DNA of 64,000 nucleotides, from assembly GCF_018603515.1 (NCBI RefSeq), contig NZ_JACATN010000002.1, positions 930,001 to 994,000 on the forward strand, written 5' to 3'. A model generated the notes under the pieces. The model saw nothing but the letters and a program-made list of their open reading frames with translations, did not search any database and was not told the DNA's origin. Source of the stretch: Zobellia barbeyronii. Lineage in GTDB: Bacteria > Bacteroidota > Bacteroidia > Flavobacteriales > Flavobacteriaceae. Of this stretch, positions 25,824-35,317 are shown one piece after another; positions within the stretch are counted from its first letter, which is position 1, and every line of letters starts with the position of its first letter. Made by a program: the position numbers and the translations under genes.

Positions 25824-26461
25824 AACATACTATAGCAATCGTAGATGATCACCTTTTAATTGCAAATGCCTTGAGCAATACAATTTCTAATTTTAATCAT
25901 TTTGAGGTAAAATATATCTGCGAAAACGGTTTAGATCTTCAAGAAAAAATTAAAGGAAATTCCATGCCAAAAATTGTTCTTTTGGATATTAGCATGCCTG
26001 TAATGGACGGTTTTGAAACTGCAAAATGGCTAAAAGAAAACCATCCAGATATTTTGATAATGGCACTCAGTATGCAAGATGACGATCAAAGCTTGATTAA
26101 AATGATCAAGAATGGTGCTAAAGGATACATGCTAAAGAATGTACATCCTAACGAACTTGAAATTGCATTGAACAATCTTGTTGAAAAAGGATACTTCTTT
26201 CCTGAATGGGCTGCAAGTAAAGTATTCACATCTCTAAGTGAAAATACCAATGAAACAGTTTCTAAAATAAACATATCAGATAGAGAAAAGGAGTTTCTAA
26301 AGTTTAGTACTTCTGAAATGAACTACAAACAAATTGCTGAAAAAATGTTCTGTAGCCCTAGAACTATAGAAAATTATAGAGATAGTTTATTTGAGAAATT
26401 AGAATTAAAAAGTAGAGTAGGTTTAGCTGTTTATGCACTTAAAAATGGATTTTCTGAGTAA
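25820..26461 (+). CDS. NarL/LuxR-type response regulator
   Basis: This 213-residue protein has a receiver domain with the acidic pocket VDDH, the phospho-accepting Asp in LLDISMPVMDG (about residue 55) and a Lys in AKGYMLK near 108. A LuxR-type HTH follows at about residues 150-210 (NYKQIAEKMFCSPRTIENYR). It overlaps the kinase gene by 4 bases, so the two are a cognate pair. Likely targets are the divergent genes of the same cassette, though no binding site can be named. Confidence 0.92.
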   Translation: MKHTIAIVDDHLLIANALSNTISNFNHFEVKYICENGLDLQEKIKGNSMPKIVLLDISMPVMDGFETAKWLKENHPDILIMALSMQDDDQSLIKMIKNGAKGYMLKNVHPNELEIALNNLVEKGYFFPEWAASKVFTSLSENTNETVSKINISDREKEFLKFSTSEMNYKQIAEKMFCSPRTIENYRDSLFEKLELKSRVGLAVYALKNGFSE

Positions 26462-26486
26462 GAATCCTCTAAGCTCATTTTTACAA

Positions 26487-26600
26487 CTGCACAAAATTCT
26501 CGTTAAGTCATTTCATTTCTTAACTCAAATCTTTGCTTACTTCAATGCGGTAAGCTTACCTCCCACTACATAGTATTAGTTTTGGTAAGATTTGGGTTTA
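26487..26600. repeat. Right copy of the ~114-bp imperfect direct repeat
   Basis: Same orientation as the copy at 20024-20137. Both begin CTGCACAAAATTCTCGTTAA, and both end with TTGGTAAGATTTGGGTTT. The copy begins 25 bases after the response-regulator stop codon. Confidence 0.85.
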
Positions 26601-26648
26601 AATCGTAATCCTGATTAATTATCCCGAATAATTACCTACTTCTATCTA

Positions 26649-26882
26649 TCAAAGAATTTTATTCTTTTTCTTCGCGGAGATAATATCGTTCATGGACTTA
26701 CTGCTATCCGGACCGTTCCATCCTTTATCAATTTCTTCCAATAAATCTTTTTTTGATTTTTCTCGGTATGATGCATGAATTTCAAGCGCATCCTTTACTA
26801 CATCACCACCATTTTTGTATAACCCTGCAAGAACTAAATTTTCTATATATTCCTCCTCTTCTTTTGCTAATTTAATTTTCAT
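26649..26882 (-). CDS. ParD-like antitoxin without a toxin gene
   Basis: This 77-residue protein resembles CC2985-family ParD antitoxins. It has an RHH strand and helix (IKLAKEEEEYIENLVLAG), then YKNGGDVVKDALEI, then a charged tail that would normally wrap a ParE toxin. The toxin gene would be expected just downstream on the minus strand (below 26649). That space holds only the right direct repeat and the end of the response-regulator gene, so the antitoxin is orphaned. It may have lost its partner when the cassette or repeat arrived. Confidence 0.75.
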   Translation of the reverse strand: MKIKLAKEEEEYIENLVLAGLYKNGGDVVKDALEIHASYREKSKKDLLEEIDKGWNGPDSSKSMNDIISAKKKNKIL

Positions 26883-27251
26883 TTTTTGAATTTAAATTAC
26901 GTTTATTTTTATACCTGCAGATGATAGTATAACGATACAAACCTTGAATTACTACAGATATCCGTAATTATACATTTATATAAATATATAACTTGTGAGA
27001 AATTCAAAATATCAGAAAATAGTCTCGTATTTCAAAGAAAAATATATAAATCTATAATTATAGAGTTATATATTTATAGTCCATTCAAAAAAACTATCTA
27101 TTCAAATCAATAATGAGCTTTTGTTTTTACCAAACCCTGCTAATACCTTTTCCTTTATAGGCAAACGTATTAGTATTGAAAAAACTCTGAGAATATAGAC
27201 AGTTGTCAAGTTAGACTTTGAATAAACCCAACCTAGAACCAAAAACTATAA
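26883..27251. other. AT-rich region between divergent parD and hsdR
   Basis: No coding frame. It contains very AT-rich partly palindromic DNA: CTATAATTATAG near 27053-27064, and several TATATAAATC/TATATTTATA stretches between about 26970 and 27080. These resemble the repeats before the RHH gene at 8505-8541. It must hold the promoters of the antitoxin gene and the defence operon, though no clean TAnnTTTG with a -33 TTTG was found. Confidence 0.5.
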
Positions 27252-30200
27252 ATGAAAATAAAAACCAATTTTAGTTTTTTAAAAGATAATTATGCCGGGC
27301 TTTATCAGTTAGCAATATTAGGCGAACGCAATTGTTTTTCTGACCCTAGTACTACGTTATCGAAGTTGAGAATTTTATCAGAAAAATTATCAAGTATTTT
27401 AATTGATTTTGAACAACTTGAAGAGCCTGTAGACAAAAGACAAATAAGTAGACTTACTATACTGCAAAACAATTCAGAAACACCTTCTGAAATTATATCT
27501 ATACTCCACACAATTAGAAAATCGGGTAATAAGGCATCTCACTCTGGCGAAGGTTCTCAACCAGAAGCCCGTTATATGCTTAGGCAAGCTTATTACTTAA
27601 CGAAATGGTTTATTGAAGTTTACGAAGATGAAGAAGTATTAGTTGATTATTATACACCAGAAGAATCTTGGTTTGCCTCCGATGATAATAGAACTGAAGA
27701 GCTAGAACAAGAATTAGAATCGCTTAAAGTTGAAGTAGAGAACTACAAACAGAAAATAAAAGAACAAACCCAAATATCTACTGAAGCTAAACAAGAACGT
27801 AAAGAACGTGCTTTTGAAAAAGCGAAAAAAACTGAGGAAAACGAAGCCGAAACTAGAGATAGAATAGATAAACAATTACGTGATGCTGGTTGGGAATGTG
27901 ATACCCAGACACTCAACTATAAGTCCAATAAAACCTTGCCTCAAAAGGGTAAGCAAATGGCAATCGCAGAATGGAAATGTGGAACTAAGTGGGCAGATTA
28001 TGCGCTATTCAATGGTTTAGAATTAATAGGTATTGTAGAAGCCAAAAAGCACATTAAAAATGTAATGAGCGATTTAGGCCAAGCTAAAACATACAGTAGC
28101 CTTGTTACCGGCGAAAATAACATATCATTTCCCAGTCATCAAAATAGCACAAACTACAAGGTTCCATTCCTCTTCGCCACAAATGGCAAACCGTATTTAG
28201 AGCAACATGAAACTGCTTCTGGAATTTGGTTTTGGGATGGTCGCAACCAAAAGAATATAGCAAGAGCACTATCTAATTGGTTTTCACCAAGAGATTTAGT
28301 AGAAAAATTAAACTACGATGAAAACGAGGGCGTAGAAAAGCTTCAAAAGACTGATTATGATTTATTGTCGGATTCAAGTGGTTTAAGCTTGCGAGAATAT
28401 CAGATAGATGCAATAAAAGCTGTAGAACATAAAATACTAACTAATACAGAAGATAGACGTGCTTTGCTAGCAATGGCTACCGGAACAGGAAAAACACGCA
28501 CCATGATAGGTATGTGTTATCGGTTAATTGCTTCTGGGAGGTTTAGGCGTATTTTGTTTTTAGTAGATAGGCGTATGTTGGGTAAGCAAGCGTCAGATGC
28601 TTTTAAAGAAGTTCATATTGAAGGGTTACAAACCTTTGCTCAAATATATGATCTACAAGATTTAGAAGATAAAGCTGCGCAGCTGGATACAAAAATACAT
28701 TTTGCAACGGTACAGGGTATGGTGCAACGTATTGCATACTCGGACGATTCACCAAGTGTTGGTGATTATGATTGTATCGTAGTAGATGAAGCACATAGGG
28801 GTTACACCTTAGATAGAGAAATGGACGAAGAAGAAGTTATACTTCGTGATCAAATCGATTTTCAGAGCAAATATCGTATGGTGTTAGATTATTTTGATGC
28901 CTATCGTATTGGTTTAACAGCTACACCTGCTATACATACCAAAGATATATTCGGTGACCCTGTTTATATGTATTCATATCGGCAAGCGGTTATAGAAGGT
29001 TATCTAATAGATTTTGAACCTCCCTATGTATTTCAAACAACCCTATCAAAAGACGGAATTGTTTGGGAGAAAGGTGACGAAGTTAAAATTTATGATCCTG
29101 AGGAAAATGAAATAAAAAATATTGGTGCTACTGAAGATGAGATTAAGGTTGAAATTACTGGCTTTAATCGTAAAGTAATTACTGAGAATTTTAATCGTGT
29201 CATTTTAAACGAGCTAATCTCTACTTATGGCATTCTTCCTGAAAAAAGAGCAAAAACTCTAATATTTGCAGCAACTAATGTACATGCTGATACCATCGTA
29301 AAATTGCTGTTTGAAGAGTATACAGAATTAGGTGAAGATGTAGACGCGGATGCTATTGTAAAAATTACAGGCGAGGTATATAACAGAGAAGATTTACTAC
29401 GTAAGTTTAAAAATGACCAATACCCAAGTATTGTAGTAACGGTAGATTTGTTAACTACAGGAATTGATGTGCCTAGTATATCTAATTTAGTATTCTTACG
29501 CCGGGTAAACTCTCGAATTCTTTACGATCAAATGGTTGGTAGAGCAACAAGACGCTGTGATGAAATTGGAAAAGAAGTTTTTAAAATATACGACTGTGTT
29601 GGTGTTACTGAAATAATGGCTAAAGAACAGGTTATGAAACCTGTTGCCCCATTAATAACTAAAACCTTTGGGCACTTAGTAGAAGAACTGGGTATTATTG
29701 AAGACAATTACTCCAAAGAGGCTAAAGTAGACCGTATTATAGCTAAGATACAGCGCAAAGTTTCGGGTTTTAATAATGAACAAAAAGAGCAGTTTTCATT
29801 ATTATCTGGTGAACCTACTGTAAGAGATTTTGCTAAAAAGCTAAAATCTATAGATATAGAGAATGTAAACCAGTCAATTCAAGACTTTGGTCATTTATGG
29901 GAGTTTTTAGACAGAGAAAAAGGTAAGGCTTTAAACTATGGCACACTGTACAGTAACCATGAAGACAAAGTAGAAGAAGTTACTCGTGCTTACGAGAAAA
30001 ACTTGAAACCTAAAGATTATTTAGAATCATTTGCAGAATACATTAATAACAATAGAAATGAAATCACGGCTTTAAACATAGTTTGTACGAAACCTAGTAG
30101 CTTAACTCGTAACGACTTAAAAGAATTACGTCTAATATTAGATACACAAGGCTTTAATAAAAACAACTTAAATACAGCCTATAAAGAAGTGACCAACACA

Positions 30201-30503
30201 GAAATAGTGGCTGATATCATTGCTCACATACGTACATCTGCACTAGGGGAAACATTAGTAGACCATCAAGAACGAATTACTAACGCAGTTGCTAAACTGA
30301 AAGCTTCTCATGATTGGAATCAAATTCAATTAAAGTGGCTTGATAAAATGGAAGCCCAGCTTCAAAAAGAATCAATTATCACCCTAGAAGATTTAAACAA
30401 ACCTCCTTTCAGCGTTGATGGTGGTCTTAAAAAATTGAATAAAGTCTTCAAAGATGAAACTGCTGAAATCATTAAAGAACTTAACGAATACCTGTACGCT
30501 TAA
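27252..30503 (+). CDS. hsdR: Type I restriction enzyme R subunit (HsdR) with DUF4145-like N-terminus
   Basis: This is a 1,083-residue protein. Residues 1-140 look like DUF4145, and 145-205 form a charged coiled coil. Residues 205-330 are the HsdR nuclease domain, with Asp about 249 and EAK at 263-265 of the PD-(D/E)XK site. A superfamily 2 helicase motor follows, with Walker A ATGTGKT about 409-415, DEAH about 512-515 and GLTATP about 554. The C-terminal region resembles EcoEI-type HsdR. The family cuts unmodified DNA after ATP-driven translocation, in a complex with HsdM and HsdS. It is the first gene of a nine-gene operon. In most systems hsdM and hsdS are nearer. Confidence 0.93.
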   Translation: MKIKTNFSFLKDNYAGLYQLAILGERNCFSDPSTTLSKLRILSEKLSSILIDFEQLEEPVDKRQISRLTILQNNSETPSEIISILHTIRKSGNKASHSGEGSQPEARYMLRQAYYLTKWFIEVYEDEEVLVDYYTPEESWFASDDNRTEELEQELESLKVEVENYKQKIKEQTQISTEAKQERKERAFEKAKKTEENEAETRDRIDKQLRDAGWECDTQTLNYKSNKTLPQKGKQMAIAEWKCGTKWADYALFNGLELIGIVEAKKHIKNVMSDLGQAKTYSSLVTGENNISFPSHQNSTNYKVPFLFATNGKPYLEQHETASGIWFWDGRNQKNIARALSNWFSPRDLVEKLNYDENEGVEKLQKTDYDLLSDSSGLSLREYQIDAIKAVEHKILTNTEDRRALLAMATGTGKTRTMIGMCYRLIASGRFRRILFLVDRRMLGKQASDAFKEVHIEGLQTFAQIYDLQDLEDKAAQLDTKIHFATVQGMVQRIAYSDDSPSVGDYDCIVVDEAHRGYTLDREMDEEEVILRDQIDFQSKYRMVLDYFDAYRIGLTATPAIHTKDIFGDPVYMYSYRQAVIEGYLIDFEPPYVFQTTLSKDGIVWEKGDEVKIYDPEENEIKNIGATEDEIKVEITGFNRKVITENFNRVILNELISTYGILPEKRAKTLIFAATNVHADTIVKLLFEEYTELGEDVDADAIVKITGEVYNREDLLRKFKNDQYPSIVVTVDLLTTGIDVPSISNLVFLRRVNSRILYDQMVGRATRRCDEIGKEVFKIYDCVGVTEIMAKEQVMKPVAPLITKTFGHLVEELGIIEDNYSKEAKVDRIIAKIQRKVSGFNNEQKEQFSLLSGEPTVRDFAKKLKSIDIENVNQSIQDFGHLWEFLDREKGKALNYGTLYSNHEDKVEEVTRAYEKNLKPKDYLESFAEYINNNRNEITALNIVCTKPSSLTRNDLKELRLILDTQGFNKNNLNTAYKEVTNTEIVADIIAHIRTSALGETLVDHQERITNAVAKLKASHDWNQIQLKWLDKMEAQLQKESIITLEDLNKPPFSVDGGLKKLNKVFKDETAEIIKELNEYLYA

Positions 30504-30528
30504 ATAGTTTAAGCAGATGTGCCATTAT

Positions 30529-31974
30529 ATGACTGATACCAAAAATCTAATTACAGATATTTTACCAATAAAGGACTTTCTATGCTTAGAAAATCTTAGC
30601 ATTCCAGAGTTTCAAAGACCATACAAATGGGAAACTAAGCATGTAAAACAATTGTTAGAAGATATTGTCTTACACAAAGATAAATCTGCTTACAGACTGG
30701 GTACTGCTGTTTTATTTGATAATAGAGATTCAAATGAACCGAGGACATGTTTGCAAGTAGTTGATGGGCAACAAAGATTGATTACGATGTCTCTTATTGC
30801 TCATGCATTGAAGTTGAATAAAGAAAAAGAACCGTATGTTTCTAAACTTTTAAATTATAAGGAGATAACTCTTTTAAATCAAACTTTCAATAGCGAAATA
30901 ACAAAGAATAATATCGTAATAAATTTTAATGAAATTAAAAGAGAGGTAGCAAATTTCTCTGAAGATGAAATTCGTTTTTTCCTTAATAAATGCGAATTAG
31001 TTTGTATTACTTTATTTGATGTTTCTGAAGCCTTTCAGTTTTTTGATTCTCAAAATGCTAGAGGAAAAGATTTAGATCCCCACGATCTATTAAAAGCTTT
31101 TCATCTAAGAGAAATGTTACAACTTTCAGAAAGCGAGAGAGAAAAATGTATAGAAGATTGGGAGAATAGAAATGATGATGAACTAGGAGAGCTTTTTAGT
31201 CAATACTTATTTAGAATTAGAAGATGGTCTAAGAGAAAAAATGGAAGGTATTTGAACAAATCGAATGCTTCCATTTTTAAGGGCATTTCATTAAGTAATA
31301 ACACTGATTTCCCTTTCACATATCCATTAAAAATCAATAATGTTTTTACAGATGAGTTCAATGACCATCTCCATAGAAAAATAGATAACAACTCAAAAAA
31401 CTACCCCTTTCAATTAGACCAGGTAATTATTAATGGAAAGCGATTTTTTGAAATGACAACCTTTTATCAGGAAAAGGTTGATTTGATCAAAAACATACAA
31501 AAAGGCATTTATATAAAAAATAGTGAAGGAGAATGGGTTTTTGATGATATTGATTATTTACAGAAATTAAAATTCCTAGGTGTACATTCAGTTAATGATA
31601 ACGTATTTCTAATATTCAAACAATTGGCGACTTATGGTGGAAAAAACCGGATTGGAGACCAATATATTAGAACACTTTTTGAATGTGCACTACTCTATTA
31701 TACAGATAAATTCGGAAATCAAGATTTAGAAAGAGTACTTGTAAAACTCTTTATATGGTCATACAGCTTACGCTTAGACCTGCAATCTGTTCAATTGGCT
31801 TCAGTAGATAATAGAGCATTAGAATGGAATAGTGTTTTTTCCATTATTAGAGAAGCAACAGAGCCAAAAGAAATTTATCAAATGTATTTGGAAAGAACCT
31901 CAGAAGTACGTTTTACAAACGCAGTAGATATAAAAGATTTATTTATAAAACTAGGGTATTACGATGGGGAATAA
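30529..31974 (+). CDS. DUF262 (GmrS-like) protein without HNH domain
   Basis: About 481 residues from the ATG at 30529; an ATG at 30517 would add four. It carries the DUF262 signatures IPEFQRPYKW near residue 25, VVDGQQRLIT near 80 and SQNARGKDLDPHDLLKAF near 180. DUF262 is a ParB/sulfiredoxin-fold NTPase domain of GmrSD-type modification-dependent restriction enzymes. The C-terminal DUF1524 HNH nuclease domain is not evident here. It lies between hsdR and a second DUF262 gene, overlapping the latter by 11 bases. A nucleotide-using regulator or effector role in the R-M operon is inferred. Confidence 0.85.
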   Translation: MTDTKNLITDILPIKDFLCLENLSIPEFQRPYKWETKHVKQLLEDIVLHKDKSAYRLGTAVLFDNRDSNEPRTCLQVVDGQQRLITMSLIAHALKLNKEKEPYVSKLLNYKEITLLNQTFNSEITKNNIVINFNEIKREVANFSEDEIRFFLNKCELVCITLFDVSEAFQFFDSQNARGKDLDPHDLLKAFHLREMLQLSESEREKCIEDWENRNDDELGELFSQYLFRIRRWSKRKNGRYLNKSNASIFKGISLSNNTDFPFTYPLKINNVFTDEFNDHLHRKIDNNSKNYPFQLDQVIINGKRFFEMTTFYQEKVDLIKNIQKGIYIKNSEGEWVFDDIDYLQKLKFLGVHSVNDNVFLIFKQLATYGGKNRIGDQYIRTLFECALLYYTDKFGNQDLERVLVKLFIWSYSLRLDLQSVQLASVDNRALEWNSVFSIIREATEPKEIYQMYLERTSEVRFTNAVDIKDLFIKLGYYDGE

Positions 31975-33913
31975 TTTAAAAGAACTTACAATCGGCACTA
32001 TTTTTCTTCCTAAGGTCCAAAGTGACATAGCCGACTACGTTATACCAAGGTACCAACGAAATTATGCGTGGAAACAACCTCAGGTTGTACAAATGATTCA
32101 AGATATTTATGATTTTGCAACAAGTGAAAACTCTAAAGACCAAAATTATTACATAGGTACACTAGTCGTATATGAAAGATCTAAAAATGGAAAATCTGTT
32201 TATGAAACAATAGACGGACAACAAAGATTAACAACATTGAACATCTTGTTTTCAGTACTAAAAAATGAATTCAAGGTTAGTTCTGAACACTTTAAAATAA
32301 ATTTGAGTTTTGACAGCAGACCATTATCCTCTTATACATTAGAGCATATTTTTGACCCACCATACACTGACATCCAAAAATCTGATAATAAACTAAATAC
32401 AAGAATTACAGATGCTTATGTAACTGTAAAAAATGAGCTTAATAAAATTCAACAATCAGGTGACTTAGATAAATTTATTAGCTATCTAAAAAATAAGGTA
32501 ATTTTATTACGTGCTCCTGTACCTTACGATACTAATCTGAATCATTATTTTGAAATAATGAATAATCGTGGCGAGCAATTAGAAAAACATGAAGTTTTAA
32601 AAGCTCAAATGCTTAAAGTTTTTCAGGATAATAAAAAGGCTACGAAAGTATTTTCTACTATTTGGGAAGCATGTGCAAATATGGAAAAATATGTACAATA
32701 TGGTTTTTCAACTAAAGACAGAACAAATCTTTTTGGTGAAGATTGGAACCAATTTAAATCTGAAACATTTGGCGAAATAATCAATTGCTTTAAAGAAGTT
32801 AATTCAGACAATGATGAAAGTGAATCTATTCTTTCTATTCTTGACAAGAATAAAATAACAGATAATAACTCTTCGCAAACGAATGAAGCTCCTGATCGTT
32901 TTAGCTCCATCATAAATTTTTCCAATTTCCTATTACATATTCTAAGAGTTTTAGTGAATACATCTAATAAATATACATCTGACGAATTTTTAAAAGATGT
33001 GCCTTTAGACGACAAAAGGTTATTGGACACTTTTAAAGTATTTCTAGATGACGAAAACAACAAGAAAGATTTTGTAGAAGAGTTTGCTCATTTGCTTTTG
33101 AAAGGAAAACATTACTTTGATAAATACATAATCAAAAGAAATTTAAGAGACGAGAAATGGAGTTTAAAATACTTAAAAGTTGAGTACTATAATAAAAATG
33201 CTTCTCATCAATATATTAATAGTCTAGATGTAAAAGGAAGTAATAAGCAGCTCTTAATGCTTTTATCCATGTTTCATTTTTCTACACCAACTTTAGTTTA
33301 TAAACATTGGTTAAATGCTGCATTAAATTATGTACTAAAACAAGATGAAGTGGATGAGCTAGATTATATTAATTATTTAGAAGATTTAAGCGATTCTTAT
33401 CTATATGATCGTTTTCTCTCTCATGAAGAGAGCAGCTACTTCCAAATTATATATAATAATGATGCTTACCCAAAAAATAGGAATACCGATTTAAATAAAT
33501 TGAAACTTCATCAAGGTACTGGAGTTGAAAACTTTATTTTCAACCGTTTAGATTATTTACTCTGGAAAAATGATTTAGAAAAAGATTCTAAAACTTTTTC
33601 TAATTTCTACTTTACTTTAAGAACATCTGTAGAACACTATTATCCACAAAACCCAAATCATACAGAAGACAAACTGGATGATTCATCAATTTTGAATAAT
33701 TTCGGAAACCTTTGTTTAATAAGTAATAGAAAAAACTCACAACTAAATAATGCCTTACCAGAAATTAAAAAAGGGTATTATAAAGATAATGATCGTGAAA
33801 TAGAAAGCTTAAAGCAAAGACATATGATGAATGATTATACTATTTGGAGAAAAGAACAGATACTTGATCATGGAGAAAAAATGAGAAAAATACTTTTAAC
33901 AACAAGAATATAA
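31964..33913 (+). CDS. DUF262-DUF1524 (GmrSD-like) protein
   Basis: This 649-residue protein has DUF262 motifs VIPRYQRNYAW near residue 27, TIDGQQRLTT near 83 and MNNRGEQLEKHEVLKA near 190. At the C-terminus, SVEHYYPQNP near 565 and NNFGNLCLISNRKNSQLNN near 590 match the His-Glu-His and Asn-rich signature of the DUF1524 HNH nuclease domain. Such single-chain GmrSD proteins cut glycosylated or otherwise modified phage DNA in a nucleotide-dependent way. Its stop is followed directly by the hsdM start, so it is built into the type I operon. Confidence 0.87.
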   Translation: MGNNLKELTIGTIFLPKVQSDIADYVIPRYQRNYAWKQPQVVQMIQDIYDFATSENSKDQNYYIGTLVVYERSKNGKSVYETIDGQQRLTTLNILFSVLKNEFKVSSEHFKINLSFDSRPLSSYTLEHIFDPPYTDIQKSDNKLNTRITDAYVTVKNELNKIQQSGDLDKFISYLKNKVILLRAPVPYDTNLNHYFEIMNNRGEQLEKHEVLKAQMLKVFQDNKKATKVFSTIWEACANMEKYVQYGFSTKDRTNLFGEDWNQFKSETFGEIINCFKEVNSDNDESESILSILDKNKITDNNSSQTNEAPDRFSSIINFSNFLLHILRVLVNTSNKYTSDEFLKDVPLDDKRLLDTFKVFLDDENNKKDFVEEFAHLLLKGKHYFDKYIIKRNLRDEKWSLKYLKVEYYNKNASHQYINSLDVKGSNKQLLMLLSMFHFSTPTLVYKHWLNAALNYVLKQDEVDELDYINYLEDLSDSYLYDRFLSHEESSYFQIIYNNDAYPKNRNTDLNKLKLHQGTGVENFIFNRLDYLLWKNDLEKDSKTFSNFYFTLRTSVEHYYPQNPNHTEDKLDDSSILNNFGNLCLISNRKNSQLNNALPEIKKGYYKDNDREIESLKQRHMMNDYTIWRKEQILDHGEKMRKILLTTRI

Positions 33914-35317
33914 ATGGCATTATCCACACAAGAAATAGTAAACAAGCTTTGGAATCTCTGTAACGTATTACGTGACGATGGTATCACCTATCACCAATAC
34001 TTAAACGAGTTAACTTTTATTCTGTTCCTTAAAATGGCAGAAGAAACTGACTATAATGATAAGCTACCGGAAGGTTACCGTTGGGAAGACTTAAAACAAA
34101 AAGAAGGAATAGAATTGGCAACATTTTATCGTCAACTTTTACTGCATTTAGGCACTGAAAGCACCGGTAAAATCCAAAAAATATACAATAACGCACAAAC
34201 CAGTATACAAGAACCTGCCAACCTGCGTAAAATTATAAAGCACATAGATGAGCTAGATTGGTTTGAAGCAAAAGATGAAGGCTTAGGCGAAATGTACGAA
34301 GGCTTACTAGAGAAAAATGCAAGTGAGAAAAAGTCTGGGGCTGGACAATATTTTACACCACGAGAATTAATTAATGTCATGGTGCGTTTAATGAAGCCAA
34401 AAGTTGGTGAACGCCTAAACGACCCTGCTTGTGGTACATATGGATTTATGATTGCTGCTCATCATTACATTTTAAAGCATAACGATATATACAACCTTAC
34501 TGAAGCTGAAAATAAACATCTGCAAACAGACCAATATAGTGGATGCGAGTTGGTAGGTGACACTCACCGATTAGCCATGATGAATGCTTTTCTACATGGT
34601 ATGGGCGGAAACATTGCTCTAGCGGATTCTTTAAGTAGTTATGGCGAAAGCGTAAAAAACATAGACTTAGTTCTGGCAAATCCACCTTTTGGGACTAAAA
34701 AAGGAGGAGACAGACCCACTAGAACAGATTTAGTTTACCCTACCAGTAACAAGCAATTAAATTTCTTACAGGGTATATACCGAAGCCTACATATACGTGG
34801 TGGTGCAAGAGCTGCTGTTGTATTGCCCGATAATGTATTGTTTGAAGATGGCGACGGACAACGAGTACGCCAAGACCTAATGGATAAATGCGACCTACAC
34901 ACCATTTTGCGTTTACCAACAGGTATTTTTTATGCCGCAGGTGTAAAAACAAATGTGTTGTTTTTTAAGCGTGGTAAAACAGATAAAGGGAATACCAAAG
35001 AAGTCTGGTTTTATGATATGCGTACCAACATGCCTAACTTTGGGAAACGCACACCATTTACCGAAAGCTATTTTACAGACTTTGAAAAAGCCTACGTAGC
35101 GAAAGACCGAACCAAAATTAAAGACGAGCGTTTCAACTGTTACTCGAGAGATTTTATTGCTAAGAAGAGTGACAATTTAGATTTAGGTTTAATTGCAGAC
35201 GATAGCATTACCAAAGCTAAAGACATAGGTGAACCTATAGAAATTGCCAAGGAAGCTCTAACCGAATTAACTAGCATTACCAAAGAGTTAAATGCCATAA
35301 TTAAAGCATTAAACTAA
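33914..35317 (+). CDS. hsdM: Type I DNA methyltransferase M subunit (HsdM)
   Basis: This is a 467-residue protein. The helical N-terminal HsdM_N domain (LWNLCNVLRDDGITYHQYLN) is followed by the N6-adenine methyltransferase core. SAM motif I is DPACGTYGF near residue 170, and the catalytic motif LVLANPPFGTKKGG lies near 252. Motif I has Cys and Tyr where DPAAGTGGF is common, which is still within the family range. It methylates adenine at the site chosen by HsdS, encoded directly after it with no gap. Confidence 0.93.
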   Translation: MALSTQEIVNKLWNLCNVLRDDGITYHQYLNELTFILFLKMAEETDYNDKLPEGYRWEDLKQKEGIELATFYRQLLLHLGTESTGKIQKIYNNAQTSIQEPANLRKIIKHIDELDWFEAKDEGLGEMYEGLLEKNASEKKSGAGQYFTPRELINVMVRLMKPKVGERLNDPACGTYGFMIAAHHYILKHNDIYNLTEAENKHLQTDQYSGCELVGDTHRLAMMNAFLHGMGGNIALADSLSSYGESVKNIDLVLANPPFGTKKGGDRPTRTDLVYPTSNKQLNFLQGIYRSLHIRGGARAAVVLPDNVLFEDGDGQRVRQDLMDKCDLHTILRLPTGIFYAAGVKTNVLFFKRGKTDKGNTKEVWFYDMRTNMPNFGKRTPFTESYFTDFEKAYVAKDRTKIKDERFNCYSRDFIAKKSDNLDLGLIADDSITKAKDIGEPIEIAKEALTELTSITKELNAIIKALN

